A stretch of 64,000 bases of DNA. Origin: Vicugna pacos. Lineage: Eukaryota > Chordata > Mammalia > Artiodactyla > Camelidae. Under the pieces are notes generated by a model. That model was not told where the DNA came from, did no database searches, and saw nothing but the letters and a program-made list of their open reading frames with translations. The stretch covers positions 63,852,639 through 63,916,638 of the forward strand of contig NC_132995.1 in assembly GCF_048564905.1 (NCBI RefSeq), in the 5' to 3' direction. Positions 49,020-60,663 of this stretch are shown here, in pieces. Within the stretch, counting starts at the first letter, position 1. Each line of letters starts with the position of its first letter. Made by a program: the position numbers and the translations under genes.

Positions 49020-49930
49020 CTTCTTTTTTAAACTTTCATTAGCCATTCTTGCATACTCTTCTTATTAATGAACTTTATAAATCAGCACACCAAATTTCTT
49101 TAATAAAATTCCATTCGAATTTTGTTTAGGATTGTGTTGAATTTACAGATTAGTTTGAGAAGAGTCAAAATCTTTGCAATGAGTATTCCCGTGCCATTCC
49201 TATGAAAACATCCCCAGCATGTTTTCTTTGTGTTGATTTTATGTGTTTTGTTAAATTTGCTCTTAGCTATTTTATACTTTTCCTGTGTATTGTGAATAGA
49301 TGTTTTCCCTAATCCATATACAGGAAATAAAGAGAATTGTATTTAACTTGTACAGGGCTACCTAATGCAATTCTGTTCTTAGTGTTTGATTTTCAGTTGA
49401 TTGTCAGGTTTTAAACATGACAATCACAGCTTCTGAAAATAATGACATGTCCCTTCAACTTCCCTCTATCCCCTAAATATTTATACTTTATATCTTTCTT
49501 CCCTCCAACTCTTACATATCACATTTATTTTTATTGATTTATTTCATTTGCTAGTTTTTCTAAAATAATATTGAATAACACTAGTGAAAGCAATCATTCT
49601 TGCCATGTTCCTAATGGTAATGGGAATTCTTCCAAGGATGGTGACTGCTATAGGTTCAAGTAGATCAGCTTATCAATAAAGTTTCCTTCTATTCCTGGTT
49701 TACTAGAGTTAGATTTTTTTTTAATTTAGTAAAATTTAATCAAATGAGATTTATAAATCTCTTCAATCTCCTTTAATCTATTAATATAATAAAATATATT
49801 AATAAATATCCTAATGTTTATCTATAGGATGAGATGGGAAATTTTCCCTTTTCTTTTTATGTTCCAGAAGAGTTACTTAAAGTCTTTGTTGAACTGATCC
49901 ACAATCCCACTTAGATTTGGTGCCATGTGA
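49020..49930 (-). mobile_element. L1M ORF2 fragment, antisense
   Basis: 'ataaaattccattcgaattt', 'gtgttgaatttacagattag', 'catttgctagtttttctaaa' and 'attcttgccatgttcctaat' correspond to the reversed reverse-transcriptase region of old L1. Frame destroyed. Confidence 0.7.
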
Positions 49931-49934
49931 GGGG

Positions 49935-51210
49935 CAAAACTACGAAACTCCTAAAAGATAACATAGGGGAATACCTAGATGACCTTGGTTATGGTGATGA
50001 TTTTTGAGATACAACACCAAAGGCACAATCCATGAAAGAAATAACTGGTAAGCTAGACTTCATTAAAACAAAAAACTTCTGCTCTGTGAAAGACAATGTA
50101 AAGAGAATGAGAAAACAAGACACTGGGAGAAAATATTGGCAAAACACACTTCTGATAAAGGACTGCTAGCCAATATACAAAGAACACTTAAAACTCAACA
50201 TTAAGAAACAAACAATTAAAAAATGTGCTAAAGATTTTAACAGACACTTCACCCACAAAGAAAATATATGCATGGTGAATAACCATATGAAAAGATGCTC
50301 CACAACATATATCATCAGGGAAATGCAAATTGAAACGAGATACTACTACACACCTATTAGAATGGCTGAAATCCAAAACACTGACAACAATAAATGCTGG
50401 TGAGGATGTAGAGCAATAGGAACTCTCTTTTATTGCTGGTGGAAATGCAGTGTTGCAGCCACTTTGGAAGACAGTTTGGCAGTTTCTTTCAAAACTAAAT
50501 ATCCTCTTGCCATATGATCCAGCAGTCAGGCTCCTTGGTATTTACTCAAAGGAGATGAAAACTTATGTCCACACAAAAACATGCACATGGGTGTTTCAAG
50601 CAGCTATATTCAGAATTGTCAAAACTTGGAAGCAACCAAGATGTCATTCAGTAGGTGAATTGATAAACAAATGGTTGTACATCCAGACAATGGATTATTT
50701 GCACTAAAAAGAAATGAGCTATCAAGTCATGAAAAAACATGGAGGAAATTTAAATGCATATTACTAAAAGAGAAGCCAATCTGAAAAGGCTACATATTGC
50801 ATGACTCCAATTATGTGACATTCTGGAAAAGGCAAAACTATGGCAACAATAAGATCAGTGGTTGCTATGGGTTAGAGTGGGGAGATGGTTAAACAAGTGG
50901 ATTACAAAGGATTTTTAGGGCAGTGAAAATACTCTGTATGACATCATAAAGATGGATACATGTCATTTTACATTTGTTCAAACCTTTAGAATGTACAACG
51001 CCAAGAGTGAATCCCAATGTAAACTATAAGACTTTGGGTGATTATGATGTGTCAGTGTAGGTTCATCAATTATAACAAATGTACCACTCTGGTGGGGATG
51101 TTGATAATGGGGAATCTATGCATGTGTGGAGGCAGAGGGTATATGGAAAATCTCTGTATATTCTCTCAATTTTGCTGACAAGCTAAAACTGCTCAAAAAA
51201 TGGTGTATAT
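49935..51210 (+). mobile_element. L1M ORF2 end and 3' UTR, sense
   Basis: 'actacgaaactcctaaaaga', 'tgaaagaaataactggtaag', 'ctagccaatatacaaagaac', 'tgccatatgatccagcag', 'gaagcaaccaagatgtcatt' and 'tggttgctatgggttagag' run in order along about 1.3 kb. Confidence 0.85.
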
Positions 51211-51249
51211 AATAAGTTACACCATTCACATTCTCTAATCACTGGAATT

Positions 51250-51930
51250 AATAACAAAAAGATAAACTAATGGGAAAATTTTAACACCCACCTAAATAAT
51301 TATAATGTTAAATAGGAAATAAAAATGGAGATTATGAATAATATACAAGTCAATAATAAAGGAGAAAACAACATATGAAAACTAATGTAATGCAGCTAAA
51401 GCAGTACTCTGAGGAAAATTTCTAGTTTGAAAATTCATTTATTAGGGGGGAAGTTCAAAATCAATAAACTAAGTACTCAAAACAGGAAGGCAAAAAATTA
51501 TAACAAAATAAACCTTTAAAAGGAAGAGATTCATAAAAGGGAGGAGAAATAAGTGAAATTTAAAAGAATTTGATCAATAAAACATTTTCTTTGAATATAT
51601 CTATAAAGTAAACCACTGGAAAGTCTGAAAAGTATAAATAACATTAAGAATGAGAAAGGAAAAATACCAGAAGAAAAATTTAAAATCAAATGGGACTGAA
51701 CAACTTCATATCAACCTGGTTTAAAATCTAGATGAAATGGACAAGTCTAGGAAAATATACATTACTAAAATCTGCCCAAGAGGAGGTAGGACATCTGAAA
51801 AGACTAATAATCAGAGAAAAATAGAAAAGATTGTAAAAAAAATCAAACCCCAAAAAGGTACCAAATCCAAGTGAGATTATGGGTGAATTTAACAATGACT
51901 TTAAGGAACTCTTCTAGAACATAAAAAGGG
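51250..51930 (+). mobile_element. Old L1 ORF2 middle region, sense
   Basis: 'tgcagctaaagcagtactct...gaggaaaatttcta' matches the L1 ORF2 segment encoding a KAVL-type motif, followed by 'ccaaatccaagtgagattat' and 'aggaactcttctagaacata'. Diverged, and not continuous with the previous copy. Confidence 0.65.
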
Positions 51931-51939
51931 AAAATTTCC

Positions 51940-52920
51940 CAACTCATTCTAAAGATAAACATAATCCTTCTCTTCCTGGTCTATGATCCATTCTGAGTTG
52001 ACTTTTGTGAAAAGTGTAAGGTCTGTGTCTAGATTTATTTTCTTGCATGTCGATGTCCAGTTTTTCCAGCACCATTTGTTGAAAAGATTATCTTTGCTCC
52101 ATTGTATTGCCTGTAATCCTTTGTCAAACATCAGTTGACTGTTTTTATGTGGGTCTATTTCTGGGCGCTCTAGTCTACTCTGTTGATCTATTTGTCTAGG
52201 CTTCCACCAGGACCACACTGCTTTGATTACTGTAGCTTTACAGTAAGTCTTGAAGGTAGGTACTGTCAGTCCTCCAACTTTGTTCTTATTTTTCAATATT
52301 GTGGCTATTCTGAGTCTTTTGTCTCTCCACACAAACTTTAGATTCAGTTTGTCAATATCCACAAAAGAACTTGCTGGGATTTTGACTGGGATTGCACTGA
52401 ATCTATAGATCAAATTGGGAAGAACAGTTATCTTGACAATATTGAGTCTTCCTATCCATAAACATGGACTCTCTCTCCATATATTTAGTTTTTTGATTTC
52501 ACTCATCAGAGTTTTGTAGTTTTCTTCATATATATCTTGTGTATATTTTATTAGATTTATACCTAAGTATTTAATTTTTTTGGATCTTAATGTAAATAGT
52601 ACTGTTTTTAACTTCAAATTTCACTTGTTCATTAAAGGTATATAGGAAAGTGATCAACTTTCATATATTAACCTTGTACCCTGCAACCTCACTATAACTG
52701 ACTGTTAGTTCCAGGAGGTTTGTTTTTTGTTGATTTCTTTGGATTTTCTACACAGCTGATTATGTCATCTGTGGACAGTTCTGTTTCTTCCTTTCCAATG
52801 TGTATACCTTTTGTTTCCTTTTCCTGTCTTATTGCATTAGCTAGAACTTCAGTACAATGTTGAATAGGAGTGGTGAGAAGGAACAATCTTTCTTTGTTCC
52901 TGACCTTAGTGGGAAAGCAG
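51940..52920 (-). mobile_element. L1 ORF2 C-terminal half, antisense
   Basis: The minus strand encodes a 222-codon open piece (52617-51949) with L1 ORF2p text such as KYLGINL, YEENYKTLMSEIKK, LPNLIYRFSAIPVKIP and KATVIKAVW. An upstream piece (52886-52692) reads like the end of the reverse-transcriptase domain ([15 protein letters not shown]). The pieces are out of frame with each other and there is no poly-A end, so this is an inactive fragment. Confidence 0.88.
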
Positions 52921-53169
52921 TGATATAATTTTTAATGTTTTGGAATTTGGGGGGATTTTTCTTTATGATGTAATATGAGATAAATTTTTATAAATTTAAT
53001 AGATTTGAGGAAAATTAATTATTTGGGGCAAAATATATATTTATATATGCATGTATACACATATACATGTATACATTTATGTATATATGTACATATACCT
53101 ATGGATCAAGCTTTTGATTAAATTATTCAGATTTTTCATGTTCTTCCTCTTTTTCAATTGATATAAATC

Positions 53170-53345
53170 ATTAGTTTCATAGAATCATAGATCTTAGAAC
53201 TGTAAGGGACCTCAAATCAGTCAGATACAGATAAGTAAAGTACTGTTATCCCATGTTATAGTTGAGATACTGGAAGCACAAAAAGATTATGCCCAAGGAT
53301 GCATAACTAATGAATAACAAAATGAAAATTAGAAATGTACAAGAA
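53170..53345 (+). mobile_element. Possible L3/CR1-like LINE 3' fragment
   Basis: 'tagaatcatagatcttagaactgtaagggacctcaaatca' followed by 'gcccaaggatgcataactaa' resembles an L3 3' end. Diverged. Confidence 0.45.
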
Positions 53346-53794
53346 GACAAATTTAATTAATACTGCTGTACAGTATATATGAAAGTTGTTAAGAGAGTAA
53401 ATCCTGAGTACTCATCACAATGAAAAAAAAATTTTTCTATTTATTTAATATTATATCTATATGAGATGATGGATACTCTCTAAACTTACCACAGACATCA
53501 TTTCATGATGTATGAAGTCGAATCATTATGCTGAACACCTTAAACTTGTCCAGTGCTGTATGTCAATTATACGCAGTAATACTGGAAGAAAAAAAATGAG
53601 AATTAGAGCCCAGGCCTTTGGAGTGAAACTTTAAACTGAATGCTTGTCAGGGTGAGAGTCCATTATCCTTCAGGTCTCAGGACAGACCACATTAATAATG
53701 TAGATCAATGCCATCTATATTCAAGAACTGCTGTTACTAATTAGAATGTTGACTGCCTACCCAAAAAGATGCCTGTTTGTCTATATTTACCTAG

Positions 53795-53951
53795 AAAAGT
53801 GGAAGGTGAAATCTTCAAGTTGGAGATGCTACTTGAAGATTTTAAAGAGAAAATTAATAAAGGCAAACATACTTCAGCTATCTCTCTTCCCATGAGTGCT
53901 CCAATCAACCTGGACGACTTGTCACCCACATCCCCTCCGCCCTCAAATGAG
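53795..53951 (+). CDS. AKNAD1: AKNAD1 coding exon F (end of AKNA domain)
   Basis: 157 nt. The first base completes Arg, then KVEGEIFKLEMLLEDFKEKI, and on to LDDLSPTSPPPSNE. Human has KVEGEIFKLEMLLEDVKEKM...TLDDLASTFSSLSNE, as recalled. Acceptor TTTACCTAG, donor GAG|GTAAGA, end phase 0. After the helical AKNA segment the sequence becomes Ser/Pro-rich. Confidence 0.95.
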
Positions 53952-55339
53952 GTAAGACAGCAGCCTACAGCCTAATTTCATGCCAGGAAAAATGGTTCTT
54001 ATGTATTTATAGAATCCTAATTCATGGAATCACTGAATTTTACCCGAATATTTAATGGAAATTTAACTTTCCAAAGGCCTGTGAATCATATTACTTACAG
54101 TGGAACAAGCTTTGAAAAATTAGAAGCTATTACGAGTATTGGTTTAGGATCTTATTGCTTTAGGATGTAACAATGCAGTTTAAACTGATGAACTGCTGAA
54201 GAGTTATTTCTTCTGGATGAATAGGAACATTTTTTAGCCCCTGCCTGCGTGGAAGAAATCATTTTTCTTCTGAATAGTTCTACACTCCCTCTGCTGCGAA
54301 AGAATAACATGCTGAGCGAAAGAACTATTTCCCCTGAGCCCACTTCTGCCATTTTCCTTTCTCTCAAGTTAAATTCTTTTGGATTGTTTACGTATGCAAG
54401 ACTAGGAATTCCAATCAAACACCACTGTCTTTCTATACTTTCTGTAACCTCAAGTATCAGAACATTTCACACTAAAATTCTGACACACGGAATCATCTGG
54501 ATAATTGCTTTAAGCTGACTGTTCTGTTTCAGACAGTATTTGAAGACAATCTGTGGTGGTTATTCAAAACTTGAATAGGTTTTTGTCCACATTAAGGACA
54601 CAATGTTGAAGATTGTGTAAATGTTAGCCCTTCCAAAGAAGTATGTTTGCCTCCTCAAAACCCTTTCCTGCCTGGCAAAATCTCATTCATTCAAGGCCCA
54701 TCTTCAGAGTGAGGCCACTTATGTAATCTTGACACACAGCCCTTCACCCCAGGCAGAATTCTTCAGCCCAGCCCCTGTGTCCTGGCACCTGTCTCATTTA
54801 TCCTTGTGCTTTGGTATGCATCTTTGTGTCCCGAACATCTGACTGAATGTCCAGAATGGAGTGCATGCTCATTAGAGTGAACTCTGGGAACAAACAATCT
54901 CCAAGGTTCCCAGCATGTTCTCCCTCTAGCCCTGAACCAAAGTGAGCTGCAAGGTGGCTGAGGGAGCCTAGGGAGTTAGCCCAGCCCCTGCCCAGCACGT
55001 CCTCAGGTCTGACTTTGCTCTTCTTTGCTTGGTCCCAGGTTTACGGCAACTGTTGTGAAAAAATGAGAACTCTGTAACTTGGGGAGAAACCACCCTGAAA
55101 GGGAATCTACTGCTAGTATTAGCCATTCATCCAGCACAAATTTATTGCTAAATGCTAGGCACTTTTCTCAGTATTTGAGATACAACATACACACGGCAGA
55201 GACATCACCTGCCCTCAAGATGCTTACGTTTCTGTGAGAGACACACACAATGAACAAATAAAATTAACATGGAATTACAGAATGTTAAAAGTGCTACGTA
55301 GGTGCAAGTAATTACACATTCCTTATGGCTCTGAAGCCA

Positions 55340-55490
55340 GACTGCCTGGCTCTGTCACTAATCAGCTTCGTGACCTTAAGAAAGTTATGTAACGTCTCTG
55401 CACCTCAGTTTCCTCCTGTGTAAAGTGAGGATAATAATACCTGCCTAATCTTCCAACTCCTCTTCAGCAAAAAGTCTTTGTAAACTGTAA
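55340..55490 (+). mobile_element. MIR SINE, sense
   Basis: 'gaagccagactgcctggctc', 'tgaccttaagaaagttatgt' and 'cacctcagtttcctcctgtg'. A well-preserved MIR core. Confidence 0.85.
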
Positions 55491-55587
55491 AGGTCTGAAC
55501 CAACAGAACCTTACTGTTGACTCATAATTTTGTCATTATCATTTTAGATTTAGGGGTTTTTAATTACAGTATTTCCAATTCATTTAT

Positions 55588-55665
55588 AATGAAATATCTC
55601 AAAGTGTGGTCCCCAGATCAGCAGCTTCACCCGGCAGCTTCTAAGAAACTTTTATGATATTGTTA
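55588..55665 (+). mobile_element. MER5A-like hAT fragment
   Basis: 'ctcaaagtgtggtccccaga' and 'cagcagcttcacccggcagc' match the start of MER5-type elements. Truncated. Confidence 0.6.
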
Positions 55666-56023
55666 TGGCATTTGAATGAATTAATATAAGTAAGGTACTT
55701 AAAACAGGGCCCGGCTCAAAGTAAGCACATTACCTGGGTGTTCGGTGCCATGACTATTAGGTGAGGGGAATCTGACCAAAAGAAACTCACTGACGGAGGG
55801 TAGGGTCACTAGGGAGAGATTGTTAGGAAGGTCTGTCACAGGTGAAATCTGAAATGAGTACTGGGGGATGAGAAAAAGGCAGGGAGGTGAGGAGTCCGGG
55901 AAAAGGGATTCCAGGCAGAATGTGATGATGCCCGGGGATGGGTGTGGGGATGCGGAACTGACTTTGAGTCACCTTCCGTGGGGCTGCAGCCCTAACAGCA
56001 AGTCCCTCTATGTGGCTGCCCAG

Positions 56024-56253
56024 ATTTCCAAGGAGCACCCCAGGGCCCATGTGGGCGAAAAGGGTCCGAGCGCCCCCCGCAGGAGGTCCCCTCCTCCTCC
56101 AAGCTAGGGGAGCTGGCCAAGTAGCCCCCACAAAGAGGGCAGTGACGGGCCCCTACTGAGGGTCCAAGAAGGGAGAAGCGGACTTAGACCGCGGGCTGCA
56201 CGGCCCAGAGTCCTCTGTGCAAAGACTCCCCGGAGAGGGAAGGGGGAAAAAGG
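56024..56253 (+). CDS. AKNAD1: AKNAD1 coding exon G, reading frame broken
   Basis: Acceptor GCTGCCCAG and donor AGG|GTGAGT delimit 230 nt. That length takes phase 0 to phase 2, exactly what exons F and H need. The incoming frame reads ISKEHPRAHVGEKG (human IPKEHPGHPSGPRG, as recalled) but meets TAG at 56105-56107, 27 codons in. From about 56053 the likeness to human (PPQEVPSSSKLGELA against PQEAPNEELCELAP) lies in another frame, which itself stops at 56122-56124. Near the end the match returns to the first frame (LCAKTPRRGK). So a frame change plus at least one stop separate this exon from a working one, and it is shorter than the human counterpart. A sequencing error in the GC-rich, C-run DNA ('cgccccccgc') is possible but would have to explain more than one change. 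If real, the protein ends soon after the AKNA domain. Confidence 0.8.
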
Positions 56254-56719
56254 GTGAGTGGTCACTTGATGTCACCACCACACTCTACCTCAGGCTACTA
56301 CTTCCCAGTGTCCCAGGAGTGCCGAAATTAAATTCCCACTGACTCTTCACCAGATTACAGAAAAGCCAAATAATCCCCCAAAGTGGGGCTCCTAGATAGC
56401 TCCATAACTGACTAAAATTCAAACAGCTTTCCTTTTTTTAAACGAGACTAACCTGATCAAATGGCCACGAGTTTGCCTTCTGCTTCCAGGGTGATATCCT
56501 GCAGTCAGGTCCTGGCTCCATTCAGTTCATCGCCTTGGCTCTTTCACCATAACCAGCGTTGCTGAATGTGACTCTGAAAACTGGCATAATTAAGATCACT
56601 TGCCTCTTATACTCCTGGGCGCCCTGGGTGTCCATGCTGGTGGGAGCTGCCCGAATTGCTAACACTTCCCCCTCCTTCAGCACTCAGGAGAAACTCGCCT
56701 GAGGCCCCTGTTCTAGATC

Positions 56720-56885
56720 AGGGCTTCTCCAACTGCAGTGTGTTGAGGACTCATCTGTGGATCTTACTGAAACGCAGGCTTTGATTTAGTAGATCTGGGG
56801 CAAGCCTGCAATTCTGCATTTCTCACAAGCTCCCAGGTGAGGCCAATACTGCTGGTCTGGGCACCACACTTTTGAGATGATCTCA
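56720..56885 (+). mobile_element. MER5A hAT-Charlie MITE
   Basis: 'gatcagggcttctccaactg' (left end), 'gatttagtagatctggggc', 'ctgcatttctcacaagctcc' and 'accacacttttgaga' (right end) follow MER5A from terminal repeat to terminal repeat. About 165 bp. Confidence 0.85.
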
Positions 56886-57239
56886 GTATGAAAGAATTGG
56901 AAATACTAGGATTAAAACTCCCTGACTCTACAGTCATAATGACAAAATTATAATAAGCAGTAGACAATATTAATTCTGTTGGTTTAGAGCTTTACAGTTT
57001 GCAGAGACTTTTTGCAGAAGAGTTGAAAGCTTAGAAAGGTGAGGAAATTTGCCCAGCACAGATGAGAGAAAACACTAGATCCCAGGTCTCCCAACTCAGG
57101 TGGAGGGCACCCTCCTACATTCTGTAAATGTAAATCTGCCTTAACTGTGAAATGCTTACCCCCGTAGGGCTAACAGTGATAAAATAAGACATGGAGTGGG
57201 GGTGGGGTGCAGGGGAGGGGATCGGCGTAAAAAAAAAAA

Positions 57240-57810
57240 TCCATTATTTTTTAAGTTATAAAAGCGATACAGGCTTATTGCAAAAAAAAAAAATCAGAAA
57301 ATAGAGTACAGTATAAAGAGGATTATTTCACTGAGAGAAAAATCATTGCTAATATTTTAGTGTACATCTGTCCATGTACCCTCCAAAATGTTAGTCTTTT
57401 TTCTCTAATACACGTACACATTTTTGCAAAAATGGGATCATACATGAATTGTGATATGTTTTCTTCATTTAACATTATATTGTGGGCCTCTCAACAGCCA
57501 GAGAATAAACCTACAGCTTCATTTTTAAGGACTGCATTATATTTCATTATATGGGGTGTACCCTGATTCATTTAACCAACCCCTTATTGATGGACATTTA
57601 GTTTTTTCCAGTTCTTTGATATTATAAATACTGCTTCAGTAAAATCACTTATATGCAAACCTTTGGCCATAGTTATTTCCTTTGAATAAAAGCCTAGGAG
57701 TGTAGTTAACAGTTTAAAAGGTACATAGTGAAAATTCTGATAAACAGACCTTTAGCAAGGTGGTGCCCGGTTACACGCCCACAGCAGTGCGTGGGAATAG
57801 AGGTGCCTCC
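57240..57810 (-). mobile_element. Ancient L1M fragment, antisense
   Basis: 'gtacatctgtccatgtaccc', 'aaaatgggatcatacatgaa', 'cattatatggggtgtaccct', 'cccttattgatggacattta' and 'agcctaggagtgtagttaac' are in antisense L1 order. Confidence 0.7.
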
Positions 57811-58099
57811 TACCCGAGCCAAACCCAAATGTTTTCTTTCTCTTTCCAACCTTTGCTATGGTGATAAGTGAAAACTGATACTCATAGTCTTAATCTGTAT
57901 TTCTTTTACTATTTGTGAAATTTATCCATTTTTGTATGTTTCTTGGCCATTTCTACCACCTGTTTGACAACGTCAATATTTTAACTAATGTTTGCAAAAC
58001 TGAAACCACAATTTTTTTTAAGAAAGGCAGACAATTTGGAAAATACTAACAGCAAACAACGTTCAGTACTGAGATTTTTATCCACAAAGGTGGCTCTGA

Positions 58100-58320
58100 C
58101 AAGTGGAGCAGTGGAACTATGGTTAAGAACACAAGCATATGGGTACAGGTTCAAATGCCAGCTCTGCCACTCACTCTGTGTGACCTTGCCCATCTGCTTA
58201 AATTCTCCAAGCCCCAGATCACTCCTCATTAAAATGGGGACAATGTGCCAGGATGGCGGGAAGGGATAAAAGACATGATATGGGTGGTGCCTGGCCGAAT
58301 AAGCAATCAACAAATGGTTG
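58100..58320 (+). mobile_element. MIR SINE, sense
   Basis: 'ggttcaaatgccagctctgc', 'actctgtgtgaccttgccc', 'attaaaatggggacaatgtg' and a final 'aagcaatcaacaaatgg'. Confidence 0.8.
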
Positions 58321-58439
58321 TTTTTACTAATAACACACTAAAACACTCCAAAATGTTAAAGGACAAAAGATAAGAAGTAGAAGTCACAAGTAAGAAATAC
58401 AACCAACAAATCAGCATATGTGAAAATGTTTATCTCCTT

Positions 58440-58860
58440 TAATAACACAGGAAATGCTAATAACACAAGGTACCACCCCTTCTTTTTAAATTAACAACAA
58501 CGTTTTCAAGGGATAATTCCTGATGCCGAGGAAGGTGTGGTCAAATTGAGCCGCCCACGGTCAAATGTTGTTGGCGGCTGTGTAATTCGTACAGCTTTGG
58601 CAGAAAGCAATTCAGCAACATGCATCATCACACAAACACGTTTGCAACCTTTGACCCACACATTTCCTAAGGAAGTAATTCAAAATATGGAAAAAGCTAT
58701 CTGTACAGTGATGCTCATGCGAGCACTGTTTTCATGGTGAGAAAAGTACATCTATTTTCTGTTTATATAAAGGGTAAAAACACAGCTAAGGTGGTATCAG
58801 CCCTTTCCGTTCAGTAGTATGATTTGTATGTGTGTATTACACAGGGACGTGTAAACCATA
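58440..58860 (+). mobile_element. Ancient L1ME-like 3' fragment, sense
   Basis: 'cagaaagcaattcagcaaca', 'aacctttgacccacacattt' and 'cagtgatgctcatgcgagca' match the order of old L1 3' regions. It is unusually rich in CpG for an old repeat. Confidence 0.55.
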
Positions 58861-59544
58861 CGTTAGGCCTCTAGATAGTCTCTAAACCTTGTTTTCGCTC
58901 CTAGTTCAATACACTGCATTGGAAAAGCTTTCAGAGCTCTGCTAGGCAGTGGTCAGATTGACGGATTTAAAAATCATCTTCCTAAATCTGTTGTGGTGCT
59001 TGGGGTAATTTGAAACTAAAGGAAAGAGAAAAAAAAAGGGGGGGTAAACTATTCTGTCATCTGTAAACTAGATTTATAAATGTCTGGAGAAGGAGAAACG
59101 TCAAGGCAAGGGTGGAAGCGTTCCTTCTCTAAGCCCCAGGGCATCACCACACAGACGCCCGAGCGAGAAACCAGCGCGGAGGGGCCCTGACACGCGGGTT
59201 CCGCAGGGCCTGTGTGGCTAGCTGGGCTGTGCCTGAGCAGCCAAGGGATGAGTCACTTCCTCAGTCACATCGCATCTGTGTGTGCTCTGTGGTGCAGGAG
59301 GACCCCAACAACGCCCCGGGAAGGCAGGACCGTGCAGAGACAACCAGTGCGAGCTGTGCCTTCTGCCTCCAGGTCCTTGAATGGTGAGGGCTTCTTGCTG
59401 CTAAATTCCCAGTGTGGGTGGGAGCCGGTCCTGGGATAATAACGCTGGTGAGAGTGGGCATCAACAGACTGGACAGGTGCCAGCAGCCACTGGGTAAGTT
59501 ACAGAATCACAGGCCTCAGGGCTGGACACACAGCCCAGATCCCC

Positions 59545-59745
59545 TCCCAACCAGTGAGTCTCAACTGGAGAGCATCAACCTTACCAGGGGGACTTTCAAA
59601 TAATGCTCATGCCTCAGCCCCGCCCGCTGCATCAGCCTCGCCACGGAGGAGCCCTGGTAGGAATACTTCTTTTTAATCTCCCTGGAGGATTCTGATGGCC
59701 CCTCATGGTTAAGAATCAGGGCTACAGCATATGGAAGGTGGTTTG
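59545..59745 (+). mobile_element. MER5A-like hAT MITE, diverged
   Basis: 'cagtgagtctcaactggaga' at the left, 'tggaggattctgatggcccc' and 'ggttaagaatcagggctac' at the right. Confidence 0.65.
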
Positions 59746-60568
59746 GCCTGTAGGCTCCCTTCGACCATTGCCCAGATGGGAGATTAGTATACACCACTGT
59801 ATACCGCCATCACTACGCTCTCCTCATGATGAGTGAAAATCTTCCCTGTTGGTTCCCACCTCTGCCCCCCAGTCCCACCAGAAATAAGCCTAATCCCACA
59901 TCTTAGGGTTTACTTCTCCCCCTTCCTAAGCAGGAAATCTTCCAGAGGTGACAAGCTGTAAATCAGGTAAAAAGCGGTAGATGTAAGATCCTAAGGAGAA
60001 TTCTTAATGGTTTTGAAACACTGTTGGCCCACGTGGAGTGAGAATCACTTATTTGAAGCTTCTGTCCATCAGCAAGGGGTTCCTCCTCCAAAGTGAGGCA
60101 GCACTGTGGACTGGGGCCAAAGCTTGGCTAATTTGCCTTAGAAAGGTCAAGCGTCAAGGAGGGAGGAGGTGTTTAGTCACCACCATTACATGTAACAATG
60201 GACTCTAATAGAGGCAGATGACAAGGGCCAACGGACTGAAGTTTCCTGTTAGAAAGCATTCCAGCACGGGAATGGGCACTTGTCTTGAGGGTTCTACTGA
60301 GTTTCTGCCCCGCAAAAAGGGAAACAGCACGGTGTTTATGGTAAAAATCACCATGTGTCACCTGGTGTGGACCATTAACCTGGTGACAGTTTAAACCAAC
60401 ATGTCAGTTTTGACTCCCTTTTCAATACATGGGTCACTAAGGATGCCTAGTCCCCGAGTCATCTCAGACCCGCTATTTTTATTTATTGAATTAAAATCTA
60501 GGTTTTGATTTTTTTTTAGGTTTTAGTAGGTGTAATGAAAATAGTTTGACATTTAAAAAACGTTTTGT

Positions 60569-60663
60569 GGGATGGGGAATATAGCTCAGAGGAAGAACAC
60601 CTGCTTGGTGCACAAGAGGGTCTGGGTTCAATCCCCAGCACCTCTGTTAAGTGGGAAAAAAAA
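60569..60663 (+). mobile_element. Camelid tRNA-Ala-derived SINE, sense
   Basis: An A-box-like 'tatagctcagaggaagaac' and a B-box 'gggttcaatccccagcacct', followed by an A-rich tail. A flanking duplication around 'aaaaa(c)gtttt' is likely but blurred by homopolymers. It lies in sense inside an AKNAD1 intron. Confidence 0.88.

Larger units (their letters stand above)
46874..53794 (+). other. AKNAD1: AKNAD1 intron E-F
   Basis: 6.9 kb. The first 2 kb (to about 49.0 kb) has no named repeat that I can see. 49.0-52.9 kb is a mosaic of old L1 fragments in alternating directions. 53.17-53.34 kb looks like an L3/CR1 piece. A TA-rich stretch near 53.02-53.10 kb is of low complexity. Confidence 0.7.
53952..56023 (+). 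other. AKNAD1: AKNAD1 intron F-G
   Basis: 2.1 kb with a MIR (55.34-55.48 kb) and a MER5A-like piece (55.59-55.66 kb). 53.95-55.3 kb shows no named repeat or exon. Confidence 0.7.

Noticed and set aside
51949-52617. 222-codon minus-strand open frame as a possible host gene
   Set aside because: Its text is L1 ORF2 C-terminal sequence; it is a LINE fragment.
55823-56131. 102-codon minus-strand open frame opposite AKNAD1 exon G
   Set aside because: Shadow of the GC-rich exon; no likeness to any family I know.
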